From: Labrys wisconsinensis
GTDB taxonomy: Bacteria > Pseudomonadota > Alphaproteobacteria > Rhizobiales > Labraceae
Direction of reading: 5' to 3'
DNA: 64,000 bases
NCBI RefSeq assembly: GCF_030814995.1
Contig: NZ_JAUSVX010000001.1
Coordinates: forward strand, 930,001-994,000
Of the stretch, positions 25,394 to 34,115 are shown in pieces. Numbering within the stretch: the first letter of the stretch is position 1; every line of letters begins with the position of its first letter. The notes under the pieces are model-generated. The model worked only from the letters and a program-made list of their open reading frames with translations, had not been told where the DNA came from and searched no databases. The position numbers and the translations under genes are program-made.

Positions 25394-27415
25394 TCAGCGC
25401 CGGCGCAGCAGCGCCATCAGGATCGGGCCGCCGATCAGCGTGGCGACCAGGCCGGCGGGCAGCTGGCGGGGGAAGAGGACGGTGCGGCCGATCCAGTCGG
25501 CCGCGACCATGATCAGGGCGCCGAGCAGGGCGGCGCCGGCGACCTGCAGACCCGCCGAGACGAGGCCGAGGCGCCGGGACAGATGCGGCGCCATCAGGCC
25601 GATGAAGGTGAGCGGGCCCACCACCAGCGTCGAGGCGGCGGTGAGCGCCGCCGTCGCCAGCAGCACGGCAAGGCGCGGCGCCGCCGGGCCGAGACCGAGC
25701 GCCCGGCCCGCTGCCGGGCCGAGCGGCAGGATGGCGAGCCAGCGCAGGAGCAGCGGCGCCAGGGCGAGCAGCGCCAGGGCGAGGCCCGCGGTCAGCACCG
25801 CGACCGAGCCGTCGACCTTGTAGGTCGAGCCGGTCAGCCAGTTCAGCAGCAGCATCGCGCGCGGGTCGCCGCCGGCGGTGAGCACCAGCACGAGCGCATC
25901 GAACACCGCGGTGAGGGCGACGCCGGCGAGCAGCAGCCGCTCCGGCGCATAATGGGCGCGCCGGCTGAGGGCGAGCGCGCCGGCGAGGGCGGCGAAGGCG
26001 CCGGCCGCCGCCGCGGCGGTCAGGGCCGGCCGGCCGGTGGCGCCGATGACGAACAGCGCCGCCATCATGCCGAAGGCGGCCCCGGCGCTCACCCCCATCA
26101 CCTCCGGGCTCGCCATCGGGTTGCCGGTGAGGCGCTGCATCATCACCCCCGCCACCGCCAGCATGGCGCCGGCCGCGAGCGCCGCCGCGATCCGCGGCAG
26201 GCGCCAGGGCAGCAGGCCCGTGAGGTCCTCGCCGAGGGCGATGCGCCAGCCCTGCGGGCCGGGTCCGACCAGCAGGGCCAGGACGGCCGCAACGCAGAGC
26301 CCGGCGGCGAGCAGCGCCAGCAGCCGGCCCGGCCGCAGCGCCCGCACCGGGCGCTCGCTCGCCAGGGCGGGCGGCTCCACGCCGAGGGAGAGGCGCGGCA
26401 GCAGAAAGAGCAGCAGCGGCGCGCCGACCAGGGCCGTCACCGCGCCCGTCGGCAGGAGGTCGCCCTGCAGGCCGGTGACGATCTGCACCGCCTGGTCGGC
26501 GGCCCAGAGCAGCACGGCGCCGATCAGCGCCGCGGCAAGGAGCCGGGCGCCGAGCCGGCGGGCGCCGCCGAGGCGGGCGAGGGCCGGGGCGGCGAGGCCG
26601 ACGAAGCCGATCACGCCGACCGCCGCGACCACGAAGGCGGTGATGGCCACGGCGAGGCCGAGCGCCAGGAAGCGATGGACCTCCAGGGGCAGGCCGAGGC
26701 TGCGCGCCCCGGCATCGTCGAGGCCGAGCAGGGTCAGCGGCCGCAGCATGAGCCCCAGCGCGAGGACGGCGAGGCCGAGGCGGGGCGCGAGCCGCAGCAC
26801 CGTCGTCCAGTCCTGCTGGCCGAGCGAGCCGGCGCCCCAGATGAACAGGCTCTGCAGCCATTCGTGCTTGAGCAGCACCAGCGCCGCGCCGGCCGCGCCG
26901 GCCTGCAGGCCGACGACCAGGCCGGCCAGCACCACCGCCAGCGGCGACAGGCTCTTGCGCCAGGCGAGCGCGAACACCGCCGCGACGGCGGCGGCGCCGC
27001 CGGCCAGCGCCACCCCGTCCCGTCCCCAGACGAGCAGCTCCGGCGCAGCGAGCGTCGCGAGCGCCAGGGCGAGCTGGGCGCCCGCCGCCACGCCGAGCGT
27101 GTCCGGCGCCGCCAGCGGGTTGCGCAGCACCTGCTGGAACACCGCGCCGGCGAGGCCGAGCGCCGCGCCGCAGAGCAGCGACACCGTGAGACGCGGCAAG
27201 GCGGAATAGTGCACCAGCACCTGGCGCATGTCGCCGAGGTCCGGGGCGAGGACCGCCTGCGCCAGCAGCGGCGCCGGCAGCTGCGCCGTCAGGTTGAGCA
27301 GCGTCGCCGCCAGGGCGGCCGCGGCAACCAGGGCGAGCAGCAGCGCGGCGCCGACCGGCCGCGCGCCGGCACCTCGGGCCGCACCGGGCGATGCGAGGGC
27401 GTCAGCCACGTGCAC
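25394..27415 (-). CDS. fhuB: Ferric siderophore ABC transporter permease, fused double domain (FhuB type)
   Basis: 673 residues with two tandem FecCD permease halves of about 330 residues each, the arrangement characteristic of FhuB (hydroxamate uptake). Half one contains LCGAALGLAGAVFQQVLRNPLAAPDTLGVAAGA and half two LAAGAMLAVAGVMMQRLTGNPMASPEVMGVSAGA, the paired G..l...G...Q...rNPLa.P..lG...GA motifs. The two coupling loops are VGFVGLAAPALARLGGARR and LTFIGLMAPHLSRRLG. It overlaps the FhuD-like gene by 14 bases. Confidence 0.93.
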   Translation of the reverse strand: MHVADALASPGAARGAGARPVGAALLLALVAAAALAATLLNLTAQLPAPLLAQAVLAPDLGDMRQVLVHYSALPRLTVSLLCGAALGLAGAVFQQVLRNPLAAPDTLGVAAGAQLALALATLAAPELLVWGRDGVALAGGAAAVAAVFALAWRKSLSPLAVVLAGLVVGLQAGAAGAALVLLKHEWLQSLFIWGAGSLGQQDWTTVLRLAPRLGLAVLALGLMLRPLTLLGLDDAGARSLGLPLEVHRFLALGLAVAITAFVVAAVGVIGFVGLAAPALARLGGARRLGARLLAAALIGAVLLWAADQAVQIVTGLQGDLLPTGAVTALVGAPLLLFLLPRLSLGVEPPALASERPVRALRPGRLLALLAAGLCVAAVLALLVGPGPQGWRIALGEDLTGLLPWRLPRIAAALAAGAMLAVAGVMMQRLTGNPMASPEVMGVSAGAAFGMMAALFVIGATGRPALTAAAAAGAFAALAGALALSRRAHYAPERLLLAGVALTAVFDALVLVLTAGGDPRAMLLLNWLTGSTYKVDGSVAVLTAGLALALLALAPLLLRWLAILPLGPAAGRALGLGPAAPRLAVLLATAALTAASTLVVGPLTFIGLMAPHLSRRLGLVSAGLQVAGAALLGALIMVAADWIGRTVLFPRQLPAGLVATLIGGPILMALLRRR

Positions 27416-28346
27416 CTCCCGTCAGCGCCTGTGTCAGCACGCTCGCAAAGCGCGCCGCCGAAGGCAGGGCGCCGAACATCAGCACCGGCGGCAGGCGCAG
27501 GATGGCGCCGTCGCGCACGAAGGGCATGGCGTTCCATACCGGGCTCGCCGTCAGCGTGCCGGCCGCCCCCTGGGGCAGCGGCTCGAGATAGGCGAGGCGC
27601 GCGGCGCCCGTCCCGCCCAGGGCCTCGATCCCGGTCGTGGCGAAGCCCCAATAATTGGTCTCGCCGGTCCAGGCATTGGCGAGGCCGATACGGTCGAGCA
27701 CCTCCTGGAACAGGCTCTTGCGGCCATAGACCCGGATGTTGCGCGGATCGAGGAAGTTGACGACGTAGAGCGGCCGCTGCGCATGGGGCGCAAGGGCCTG
27801 GCGCGTCTGCGCAAAGCCCGCCTCGACACGCGCGATCAGCGCTTCGCCCTCGGCCTCGCGGCCGATCAGGCGGGCGAGGATGCGCGTCGCCTTCACGGCG
27901 CGGGCATAGGGGCGGCCGTCCTCGGCATAGATGCCGATGGTCGTCACCGGCGCGATCCGCTCCAGCAGGGGCTTGATGCCGTCGAGATAGGGGATGGCGA
28001 GGATCAGGTCCGGCCGAAGCTGCTGGACGAGCTCGAGATTGGGCTCGAGCAGCGTGCCGACGTCGACGATGTCGGAGGGCAGCGCCGGCTCGACCACCCA
28101 GGTCTCCCAGGAGCCCCGGTCGGCCACGGCGACCGGCTCGAAGCCGAGGGTGAGCAGCGTCTCGGTCAGCCCGTCGTCGAGGCAGACGATGCGCAGCGGC
28201 CGCGACGCCGCGCGCCCGCCGGCGGCGGCGAGCGGCGCCAGCAGCAGCGACAGCGCCAGCCGCCGGGTGACGGGCCGGCCGCGGCCGCCGCCGGGCGTGG
28301 CGACATTCCGTGGCGGATTTCCTGCAGTTCTTTCGAATTTGTGCAC
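27402..28346 (-). CDS. fhuD: Ferric siderophore ABC transporter substrate-binding protein (FhuD-like)
   Basis: 314-residue periplasmic binding protein. An extended N-terminus leads into VTRRLALSLLLAPLAAAGGRAAS, a signal peptide that starts with Arg-Arg and may use Tat, as FhuD homologues often do. The mature domain begins RPLRIVCLDDGLTETLLTLGFEPVAVADRGSW and contains DVGTLLEPNLELVQQLRPDLILAIPY, the standard helical-backbone siderophore-binder features. The start is GTG 28346, near the AT-rich shared promoter region. It is the first gene of the leftward fhuD-fhuB-esterase run. Confidence 0.9.
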   Translation of the reverse strand: MHKFERTAGNPPRNVATPGGGRGRPVTRRLALSLLLAPLAAAGGRAASRPLRIVCLDDGLTETLLTLGFEPVAVADRGSWETWVVEPALPSDIVDVGTLLEPNLELVQQLRPDLILAIPYLDGIKPLLERIAPVTTIGIYAEDGRPYARAVKATRILARLIGREAEGEALIARVEAGFAQTRQALAPHAQRPLYVVNFLDPRNIRVYGRKSLFQEVLDRIGLANAWTGETNYWGFATTGIEALGGTGAARLAYLEPLPQGAAGTLTASPVWNAMPFVRDGAILRLPPVLMFGALPSAARFASVLTQALTGGARG

Positions 28347-28508
28347 TTTAGAACAACATCAACCAGAGCAGTTTTCTTGAATTCCATCAGTAGAAAATAA
28401 TGGATACAAGGGCATTGACTGCAATATTCCACTCGAATAGTCAATTTTTACGCGCCACCCGCGAGAACGGAGCGCATAATTCACGAAATTCGAAATGGGG
28501 CTGGGTCG
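28347..28508. promoter_or_regulatory. Shared divergent promoter region of the siderophore cluster
   Basis: A markedly AT-rich 160 bases between fhuD and the receptor gene. It contains TTTAGAA (28347-28353), which looks like half of an Irr/ICE-type iron box, but no complete second half is visible. TTGACT at 28415-28420 is a possible -35 for the receptor with TAGTCA as a weak -10. Iron control is expected from function, not proven by a site. Confidence 0.45.
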
Positions 28509-30698
28509 ATGATGGCGGTTGCACGGGGCAATGACGTGGATCGAGGCGCGGGCATCGGCAGAAGGCCGTCCCTGCGCGGCGCGCTGCTGGCGATGACCTG
28601 CCTGCCGGCGCTGGCGGCGGCCGGCGCCGCCCTGGCGCAGGAGCAGGCCACGACCGTGCTCGAGCCCGTGACCGTGTTCGGCGAGGCGGCCAGCGCCTTC
28701 GGCCCCGACAAGGGCTATGTCGCCGAGCGCACCACCACCGGCTCGAAGACCGACACGCCGCTGAAGGAGATCCCGCAATCGGTCTCGGTGATCACCCGCA
28801 AGGAGATGGACGACCGCGCCCCGGCCCAGCTCGAGGACATCCTGTCCTACACCGCCGGCGTCACGTCCTCGCCCTGGGGCGTCGACGACCGCTTCGACCA
28901 GTTCCTGATCCGCGGCTTCGACATCGGACCCTATGCGGTCTACCGCGACGGGCTGGCCCAGAAGGCGCTGGACTTCTCCGGCTTCAAGATCGAGCCCTAC
29001 AGCCTCGAGCGCCTGGAAGTGCTGAAGGGCCCGTCCTCGGTGCTCTACGGCGAGAACGAGGTCGGCGGCATGGTCAACGCCGTGACCAAGCGTCCGACCC
29101 TGGATCCGCTCGCCAGCGCCTTCATCAGCTACGGCAGCTTCAACACCATCGAAACCGGCTTCGACGTCGGCGGCCCGGTCGACGCCAACGGCGTGCTGAG
29201 CTATCGCCTGACCGGCCTCTATCGCGACGGCGCCATGCAGACGGACGGTTCGCAGAACGACCGCATCTTCATCGCCCCGGCCGTGACCTTCCGGCCCGAC
29301 GACAGGACGACGCTGACTCTCCTCGCCAACTACCAGTCGGACAAGCTGCAGCCGAACACCTTCCTGCCCGTCGGCCTGCCTCGCAGCTTCACCACCGATT
29401 CCGACCATTTCAGCCATTACGACGCGCAGCACTGGTCGGTCGGCTACCAGTTCGAGCACCGCTTCAACGACGAATGGACGGTGCGCCAGAACATGCGCTA
29501 CGCCGTGCAGGAGACGGACTACCAGCACCTCTATTACGGCAGCGCCTACGGAGGCGATTCGCTGGTCTGCTCGGGCAGCAGCCTGGCGAGCTGCACGATG
29601 AAGCGCACCACCTTCATGGTGGACGAGCGCGCCTCGATCTTCAGCGTCGACAACCAGGTTCAGTACGACGCGGACTGGGGCCGCATCCAGAACAAGCTCC
29701 TGATGGGCCTCGGCTATGACCGCTTCAACGTCAACACCTTGAGCCGCTACGGCGAGGGCCCGGACCTCGACCTCGGCAACCTCGACTACAGCAAGCCCGT
29801 GACGGTTCCGGGACCCCTCGTCGACGGCGAGCAGACCATCGACCAGCTCGGCCTCTACGCCCAGACCCAGACCAAGCTCGATGACCACTGGATCCTGACG
29901 CTCGGCCTGCGCCAGACCTGGGTGGAGAACCAGAACGTCGATCGGCTCTACAACGACAACACACGACAGAGCGACCACGCGCTCACCAAGCGGATCGGGC
30001 TCGGCTACACCTTCGACAACGGCCTGACCCCCTATGCCAGCTACGCCGAATCCTTCACCACCAATGTCGGGCACGACTTCGACGGCGGCGCCTTCAAGCC
30101 CTCGCGCGGGCGCCAGTACGAGGTCGGCGTCAAGTATCAGCCGCCGGGCTTCGACGGCTTCTTCACCGCGGCCGTGTTCGACATCACCAAGAGCAACGTG
30201 CTCACCACCGACCTCTCTCACCAGGGCTTCCAGGTGCAGACCGGCGAGGTGCGCCATCGCGGCCTGGAATTGGAGGGGCAGTTCAACCTCGCCGAGGGCC
30301 TGAGCATGACCGCGGCCTATACCTATCTCGACGCCGAGATCACCAAGGACAACGACGGCAATGTCGGCAAGCGGCCGTCGCTGGTTCCCGAGCACCAGGC
30401 TTCGCTCTGGGCGAACTACGAAGTCCAGACCGGCATGCTGCAAGGCGTCAGCGTCGGCGCCGGCGTGCGCTATGTCGGCGCGACCTATGGCGACAACGCC
30501 AACAATGTCCCAGTCGCGTCCTACACGCTGGTCGACGCGGCGCTGCGCTATCGCTGGGACAAGTGGCAGGGCGCGGTCAACGTCTCCAACCTGCTCGACA
30601 AGACCTACTATTCCACCTGCAACGACAGCCTGGGCAGCCTGAGCTGCATCTACGGCGAGGGGCGGGTGGTGAAGGGCACCCTCTCGGTGAAGTTCTGA
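28509..30698 (+). CDS. TonB-dependent siderophore receptor (FhuA/FpvA class)
   Basis: 729-residue outer-membrane receptor. The signal peptide ends about residue 44 (ALAQ). The TonB box is around PVTVFGE. The plug domain holds LKEIPQSVSVITRKEMDDRAPAQLEDILSYTAGV and RLEVLKGPSSVLYGENEVGGMVNAVTKRP, the classical siderophore-receptor signatures. The 22-strand barrel follows, ending in the aromatic residue of TLSVKF. Divergent from fhuD-fhuB and co-directional with the ATPase gene 2 bases downstream. The siderophore is probably a hydroxamate, from the FhuB-type permease. Confidence 0.95.
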   Translation: MMAVARGNDVDRGAGIGRRPSLRGALLAMTCLPALAAAGAALAQEQATTVLEPVTVFGEAASAFGPDKGYVAERTTTGSKTDTPLKEIPQSVSVITRKEMDDRAPAQLEDILSYTAGVTSSPWGVDDRFDQFLIRGFDIGPYAVYRDGLAQKALDFSGFKIEPYSLERLEVLKGPSSVLYGENEVGGMVNAVTKRPTLDPLASAFISYGSFNTIETGFDVGGPVDANGVLSYRLTGLYRDGAMQTDGSQNDRIFIAPAVTFRPDDRTTLTLLANYQSDKLQPNTFLPVGLPRSFTTDSDHFSHYDAQHWSVGYQFEHRFNDEWTVRQNMRYAVQETDYQHLYYGSAYGGDSLVCSGSSLASCTMKRTTFMVDERASIFSVDNQVQYDADWGRIQNKLLMGLGYDRFNVNTLSRYGEGPDLDLGNLDYSKPVTVPGPLVDGEQTIDQLGLYAQTQTKLDDHWILTLGLRQTWVENQNVDRLYNDNTRQSDHALTKRIGLGYTFDNGLTPYASYAESFTTNVGHDFDGGAFKPSRGRQYEVGVKYQPPGFDGFFTAAVFDITKSNVLTTDLSHQGFQVQTGEVRHRGLELEGQFNLAEGLSMTAAYTYLDAEITKDNDGNVGKRPSLVPEHQASLWANYEVQTGMLQGVSVGAGVRYVGATYGDNANNVPVASYTLVDAALRYRWDKWQGAVNVSNLLDKTYYSTCNDSLGSLSCIYGEGRVVKGTLSVKF

Positions 30699-30700
30699 GC

Positions 30701-31537
30701 ATGGCCTCGTCCTCGCAAGCGGTTGCGGTCCCTCCGCCGCCGGCGGCAGGCCTTGCCGCCGGCGAGGCGTTGTTCGAGCTCGACGGCGTCGCCTTCGCCG
30801 CCGGCGGGCGCACCCTGCTGCACCCGCTGACCCTCGCCCTGCCGGCCGGCCGGATGGTCGGCCTGATCGGCCATAACGGCTCGGGCAAGTCGACCCTGGT
30901 CAAGCTGCTGGCGCGCCAGCAGCCGCCGACCGGCGGACGGATCGCCTTCGCCGGACAGGCGCTGGCGGCCTGGGGATCCCGCGCCTTCGCGCGCAAGGTC
31001 GCCTACCTGCCCCAGCACCCCCCGCCCGCCGCCGGCATGACGGTGCGCGAGCTGGTGGCGCTGGGGCGCTATCCCTGGCACGGGGCGCTCGGGCGCTTCG
31101 GGGCGGAGGACCGCCGCAAGGTCGAGGAGGCGATGGCGCTGACCGACGTCGCCGGGCGGGCCGGGCAGCTGGTCGACACGCTCTCCGGCGGCGAGCGCCA
31201 GCGCGCCTGGATCGCCATGCTGGTGGCCCAGGACGCCGACTGCGTCCTGCTCGACGAGCCGATCTCCGCCCTCGACGTCGCCCATCAGGTCGAGGTGCTG
31301 GCGCTGGTGCACCGCCTCGCCCGCGAGCGCGGCGTCGGCAGCATCGTCGTGCTGCACGACGTCAACATGGCGGCCCGCTTCTGCGACGAGATCCTCGCGC
31401 TGCATTCCGGCCGCCTGGTTGACCGCGGCGAGCCGGCGACGATCATGACGCCGGGCCGGCTGGAGGCGATCTACGGCGTCGCCTTCGGCACCGTTCCGCA
31501 CCCCGACACCGGCGCGCCCATCGGCTTCGTGCGGTGA
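30701..31537 (+). CDS. fhuC: Ferric siderophore ABC transporter ATP-binding protein (FhuC type)
   Basis: 278-residue ATPase with an extra 25-residue Ala/Pro-rich N-terminus. Walker A GHNGSGKST, YLPQHPPPAAGMTVRELVALGRYPWH (the FepC/FhuC-type Q-loop region), signature LSGGERQRAWIAMLVAQDADCVLLDEPISALDVAHQ and switch HD are all present. The start is 2 bases after the receptor stop, so receptor and ATPase are cotranscribed while permease and binder lie on the other strand. Confidence 0.94.
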   Translation: MASSSQAVAVPPPPAAGLAAGEALFELDGVAFAAGGRTLLHPLTLALPAGRMVGLIGHNGSGKSTLVKLLARQQPPTGGRIAFAGQALAAWGSRAFARKVAYLPQHPPPAAGMTVRELVALGRYPWHGALGRFGAEDRRKVEEAMALTDVAGRAGQLVDTLSGGERQRAWIAMLVAQDADCVLLDEPISALDVAHQVEVLALVHRLARERGVGSIVVLHDVNMAARFCDEILALHSGRLVDRGEPATIMTPGRLEAIYGVAFGTVPHPDTGAPIGFVR

Positions 31538-31615
31538 GGCGACAACGACGCCTGCCGCTTCGGGCGCGACGGCTAACCCCGAGCTTTGATCGACATCCGG
31601 CCGCCCAAGCTCCCC

Positions 31616-32401
31616 TCACCGATACCGGGCCGCGGCGTGCTCCTGGCGGAAGTTGGGCAGCATGGCCCGGCGTGCCGCCTGCAAGGCCTCCCACTGCTGC
31701 TCGTCCGGCAGCGGCGGGATGGTGATCGCCTCGCGGCGGTCGAAGCCGACGAGCGCCGCGTCGACCAGCTCGCCGACCTCCATGACGCCGACGATCTCAT
31801 CGACCGAGCGGCCGGAGCGCTCCCAGATCTCGGTGCGGGTCGCCGCCGGCAGCACCGCCTGGACATAGAGCCCGCGCGGCCCGAGCTCGGTCTGCAGCGC
31901 CTGGGAGAAGGTCAGGACGAAGCTCTTGGTCGCGGGATAGATGCCCGGGAAGATCTCCGGCGCCACCGCCAGCACCGAGGCGATGTTGACGATGGCGCCG
32001 CCACCCTCGGCGAGCAGGCGCGGCACCACGGCGCCGGCGAGCCGCACGACCGCCGTGACGTTGAGGCGGATCAGACGGTCCTGCGCGTCGAGATCGGGAT
32101 CGGCGAAGCCGCCGGGGGCGGCGGCGCCGGCATTGTTGACGAGCAGGCCGATGCGGCGGTCCTCGCGCAGCCGGGCCTCGACCCGCGCCAGCTCGGCCGG
32201 CTCGGTCAGGTCGGCTGGCAGCACGTCGACGGCAACGCCGGCCTCGGCGCGCAGGCGCGCGGCATTGTCCTCCAGGCGGGCCCGGTCCCGCGCCACCAGC
32301 ACGAGGTCGTGGCCGCGGCGGGCGAGGCGCTCGGCATAGGTGGCGCCGATGCCGGAAGAGGCGCCGGTGATCAGGGCAGCCCTGGGAGACGTGTCGGTCA
32401 T
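31616..32401 (-). CDS. Short-chain dehydrogenase (SDR), TetR-controlled
   Basis: 261-residue classical SDR. TGASSGIGATYAERLARRGHDLVLVARD binds NADP(H) (Arg after the acidic position). NNAGAAAPGGF, NIASVLAVAPEIFPGIYPATKSF (S-Y-K) and the tail without a strong GxxxT motif are visible. The start is ATG 32401 with AAGGA upstream; an open frame continues to 32488 but runs across the operator. Divergent from a TetR gene with a perfect operator between, a common arrangement for stress or drug-inducible SDRs. Substrate unknown. Confidence 0.9.
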   Translation of the reverse strand: MTDTSPRAALITGASSGIGATYAERLARRGHDLVLVARDRARLEDNAARLRAEAGVAVDVLPADLTEPAELARVEARLREDRRIGLLVNNAGAAAPGGFADPDLDAQDRLIRLNVTAVVRLAGAVVPRLLAEGGGAIVNIASVLAVAPEIFPGIYPATKSFVLTFSQALQTELGPRGLYVQAVLPAATRTEIWERSGRSVDEIVGVMEVGELVDAALVGFDRREAITIPPLPDEQQWEALQAARRAMLPNFRQEHAAARYR

Positions 32402-32472
32402 GATGGGGATCCTTGGCATGAGCCGGAAACCCGCGTCCCGACGTGCGGTCGCGGTGCGGGAGGCGGCAATAT

Positions 32473-32517
32473 AGATGACGATCGTCATCTACTATTATTG
32501 ATGGAGATCGTCATCTA
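32473..32517. promoter_or_regulatory. TetR operators: 18-bp perfect palindrome plus a second site
   Basis: AGATGACGATCGTCATCT (32473-32490) is a perfect palindrome. AGATCGTCATCT repeats its right part at about 32505-32516 inside the imperfect palindrome GATGGAGATCGTCATC. The block is AT-rich and lies between the divergent SDR and TetR genes, so one repressor can control both. Confidence 0.85.
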
Positions 32518-32552
32518 TATTGTCAAGCCTGACCGGGACGAAAGGAGCTGCC

Positions 32553-33167
32553 ATGCGCGTCACCCGTGAGAAGGCCGCCGAGAATCGCGAGCGCATCGTC
32601 CTCGCGGCCTCCCGCCTGTTCCGCGACAAAGGCTTCGACGGCGTCGGGGTCGACGCGATCATGGATGCGGTCGGCCTGACCCATGGCGGCTTCTACCGCC
32701 ATTTCGGTTCCAAGGAGGCCCTCGCCGAGGAAGCCGTGGCGCAAGGGCTCGCGGCCGGCGCCGAGCGCCTGGCGGGGCTGTCGGCGCTGGACCGGTTCGT
32801 CGCTGGCTATCTCTCGCCGGCCCATCGCGACGACCGCAGCGGCGGCTGCGTGGTCGCGGCGCTGGGCGGCGACATCGCCCGGCAAGGCCCGGGCGTCCGG
32901 CACAGCCTGACCGGCTATGTCCGCGGCCAGCTCGACCGCATCGCCGGCCGGATCACCGGCCGCGGCGAGAAGGCCCGGCGCGAGCAGGCGATCGCCACGC
33001 TGGCGGGCCTGGTCGGCGCGCTGATGCTCGCCCGGGCGGTGGACGATCCCGAGCTCTCCGACGAGATCCTCGAGGCGGGGCGCAACGTGTTCGGCCGGGA
33101 GCAGGTGTCGGATGATGAAGGGCAGAGGTCAGAACCCCTCTCCCGGCTGGGAGAGGGGCAGGGGTGA
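32553..33167 (+). CDS. TetR-family transcriptional regulator
   Basis: 204-residue repressor. The N-terminal domain ENRERIVLAASRLFRDKGFDGVGVDAIMDAVGLTHGGFYRHFGSKEALAEEAVAQG is a textbook TetR helix-turn-helix, resembling the subgroup that often pairs with SDRs and has a GGCVVAALGGDIARQ segment in the ligand domain. ATG 32553 follows AAAGGAG, which decides the start. The last dozen residues (SEPLSRLGEGQG) are encoded by the left arm of the inverted repeat at 33131, so the gene's 3' end has been replaced or extended by repeat DNA. Confidence 0.93.
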   Translation: MRVTREKAAENRERIVLAASRLFRDKGFDGVGVDAIMDAVGLTHGGFYRHFGSKEALAEEAVAQGLAAGAERLAGLSALDRFVAGYLSPAHRDDRSGGCVVAALGGDIARQGPGVRHSLTGYVRGQLDRIAGRITGRGEKARREQAIATLAGLVGALMLARAVDDPELSDEILEAGRNVFGREQVSDDEGQRSEPLSRLGEGQG

Positions 33168-33283
33168 GGGTCTGAACGCATCACCAGCGAGACATCGCCC
33201 CTGGCGGGCGTGATCGACCTCGCCTTTCCCGGGAAGGTCTAGTCCCTCACCCCTGCCCCTCTCCCAGCCGGGAGAGGGGTTCT
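33131..33283. repeat. Element with 40-bp perfect terminal inverted repeats
   Basis: Left arm 33131-33170 and right arm 33244-33283 are exact reverse complements over 40 bases, around a 73-base centre. Each arm contains its own hairpin, CCCCTCTCCC-GGCT-GGGAGAGGGG. The left arm overlaps the 3' end of the TetR gene, including its stop. It is a different sequence family from the CATCAGGATAGGG repeats. It separates convergent genes and could terminate both. Confidence 0.92.
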
Positions 33284-33317
33284 GCGCACTGCTTCGATCG
33301 CTGTTCCCGTAACCCGC

Positions 33318-34115
33318 TCAAGCCAGCGGCCGGCCGCCGTCGACGGGGATGACGGCGCCGGTGGTGAAGGGCAGGTAGAGCGCCGCCGCCAGCACGGCAT
33401 CCGCCACCTCGTCCGGCAGGGCCAGCCGTTTCGCCGGCGTGCGCGCGGCCTGCTGGTCGCGCCAGGCCTGGTCGAGGCCGCGCACGAACTCGGTGTCGAC
33501 CAGCCCCGGCGACACCGACACGACGCGGATCTCGGGCGCCAGGGCGCGGGCCAGCGACTTGGTGAGGTTGTCGACCGCCGCCTTCGAGGCGCAATAGGCG
33601 ATGTTGCTGCCCATGGCGGTAACGGCGGCGATGGAGGAGATGTTGACGATGAGCCCGGCGCCGCTCGCGGCGAGCAGCGGGCGGAAGGCGCGGGTCGCGG
33701 CGATCACGCCCCGCACGTTGACGGCCAGCACCTCGTCGACCAGCGCGTCGTCGAGCCCGTCGAGGTCGCCATGGGCGACGAAGCGGGTGGTGCCGGCGGA
33801 ATTGACCAGGATGTCGGCCCGGCCGTGCTCGCGCCGCACGCGCTCCGCCAGGTCCGCCATGGCGGCGCTGTCGCTGACCGGCGCCGGCGCCGCCAGGTGC
33901 GGCCCGCCCGGCAGCGCGGCGGCGAGCGCCTGCGCCGCCTCGCCCGACCTGTTATAGCCGACCACCACCGCGGCGCCGGCCTCGGCGAGGGCGCGACAGA
34001 TGGCGCTGCCGATCCCGCCGGCGCCGCCGGTAACCACAGCGACCTTGCCGTGCAAGGTGCGCCCGGCGACCTTGCCCTGCAAGGTGCGCCCGGCCGTGCT
34101 TGCCCCGCCCGTCAT
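33318..34115 (-). CDS. Short-chain dehydrogenase, last gene of the LacI-controlled catabolic cluster
   Basis: 265-residue classical SDR: TGGAGGIGSAICRALAEAGAAVVVGYNRSG binds the cofactor, NSAGTTRF is the NNAG position (second Asn replaced by Ser), ISSIAAVTAMGSNIAYCASKAA carries S-Y-K, and VSVSPGLVDTEFVRG follows. The stop of the preceding gene overlaps this start as ATGA. The N-terminus carries two tandem copies of GRTL(H/Q)GKVA from a 27-base duplication, so ten-odd extra residues precede the normal first strand. Probably oxidises an intermediate of the same pathway as its neighbours. Confidence 0.9.
   Translation of the reverse strand: MTGGASTAGRTLQGKVAGRTLHGKVAVVTGGAGGIGSAICRALAEAGAAVVVGYNRSGEAAQALAAALPGGPHLAAPAPVSDSAAMADLAERVRREHGRADILVNSAGTTRFVAHGDLDGLDDALVDEVLAVNVRGVIAATRAFRPLLAASGAGLIVNISSIAAVTAMGSNIAYCASKAAVDNLTKSLARALAPEIRVVSVSPGLVDTEFVRGLDQAWRDQQAARTPAKRLALPDEVADAVLAAALYLPFTTGAVIPVDGGRPLA
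34039..34092. repeat. 27-bp tandem duplication inside the SDR gene
   Basis: Units 34039-34065 and 34066-34092 differ at one base (G to C). The length is 9 codons, so the reading frame is kept. It duplicates the GKVA-containing strand start just before the cofactor-binding motif. Confidence 0.85.

Noticed and set aside
25583-27760. 725-codon forward frame over the fused permease
   Set aside because: Gln/Glu/Arg/Gly-rich antisense of a clear FhuB.
33131-33283. Simple intrinsic terminator
   Set aside because: Arms of 40 bases and no T-run at the end; it may terminate, but the structure is larger than a terminator.
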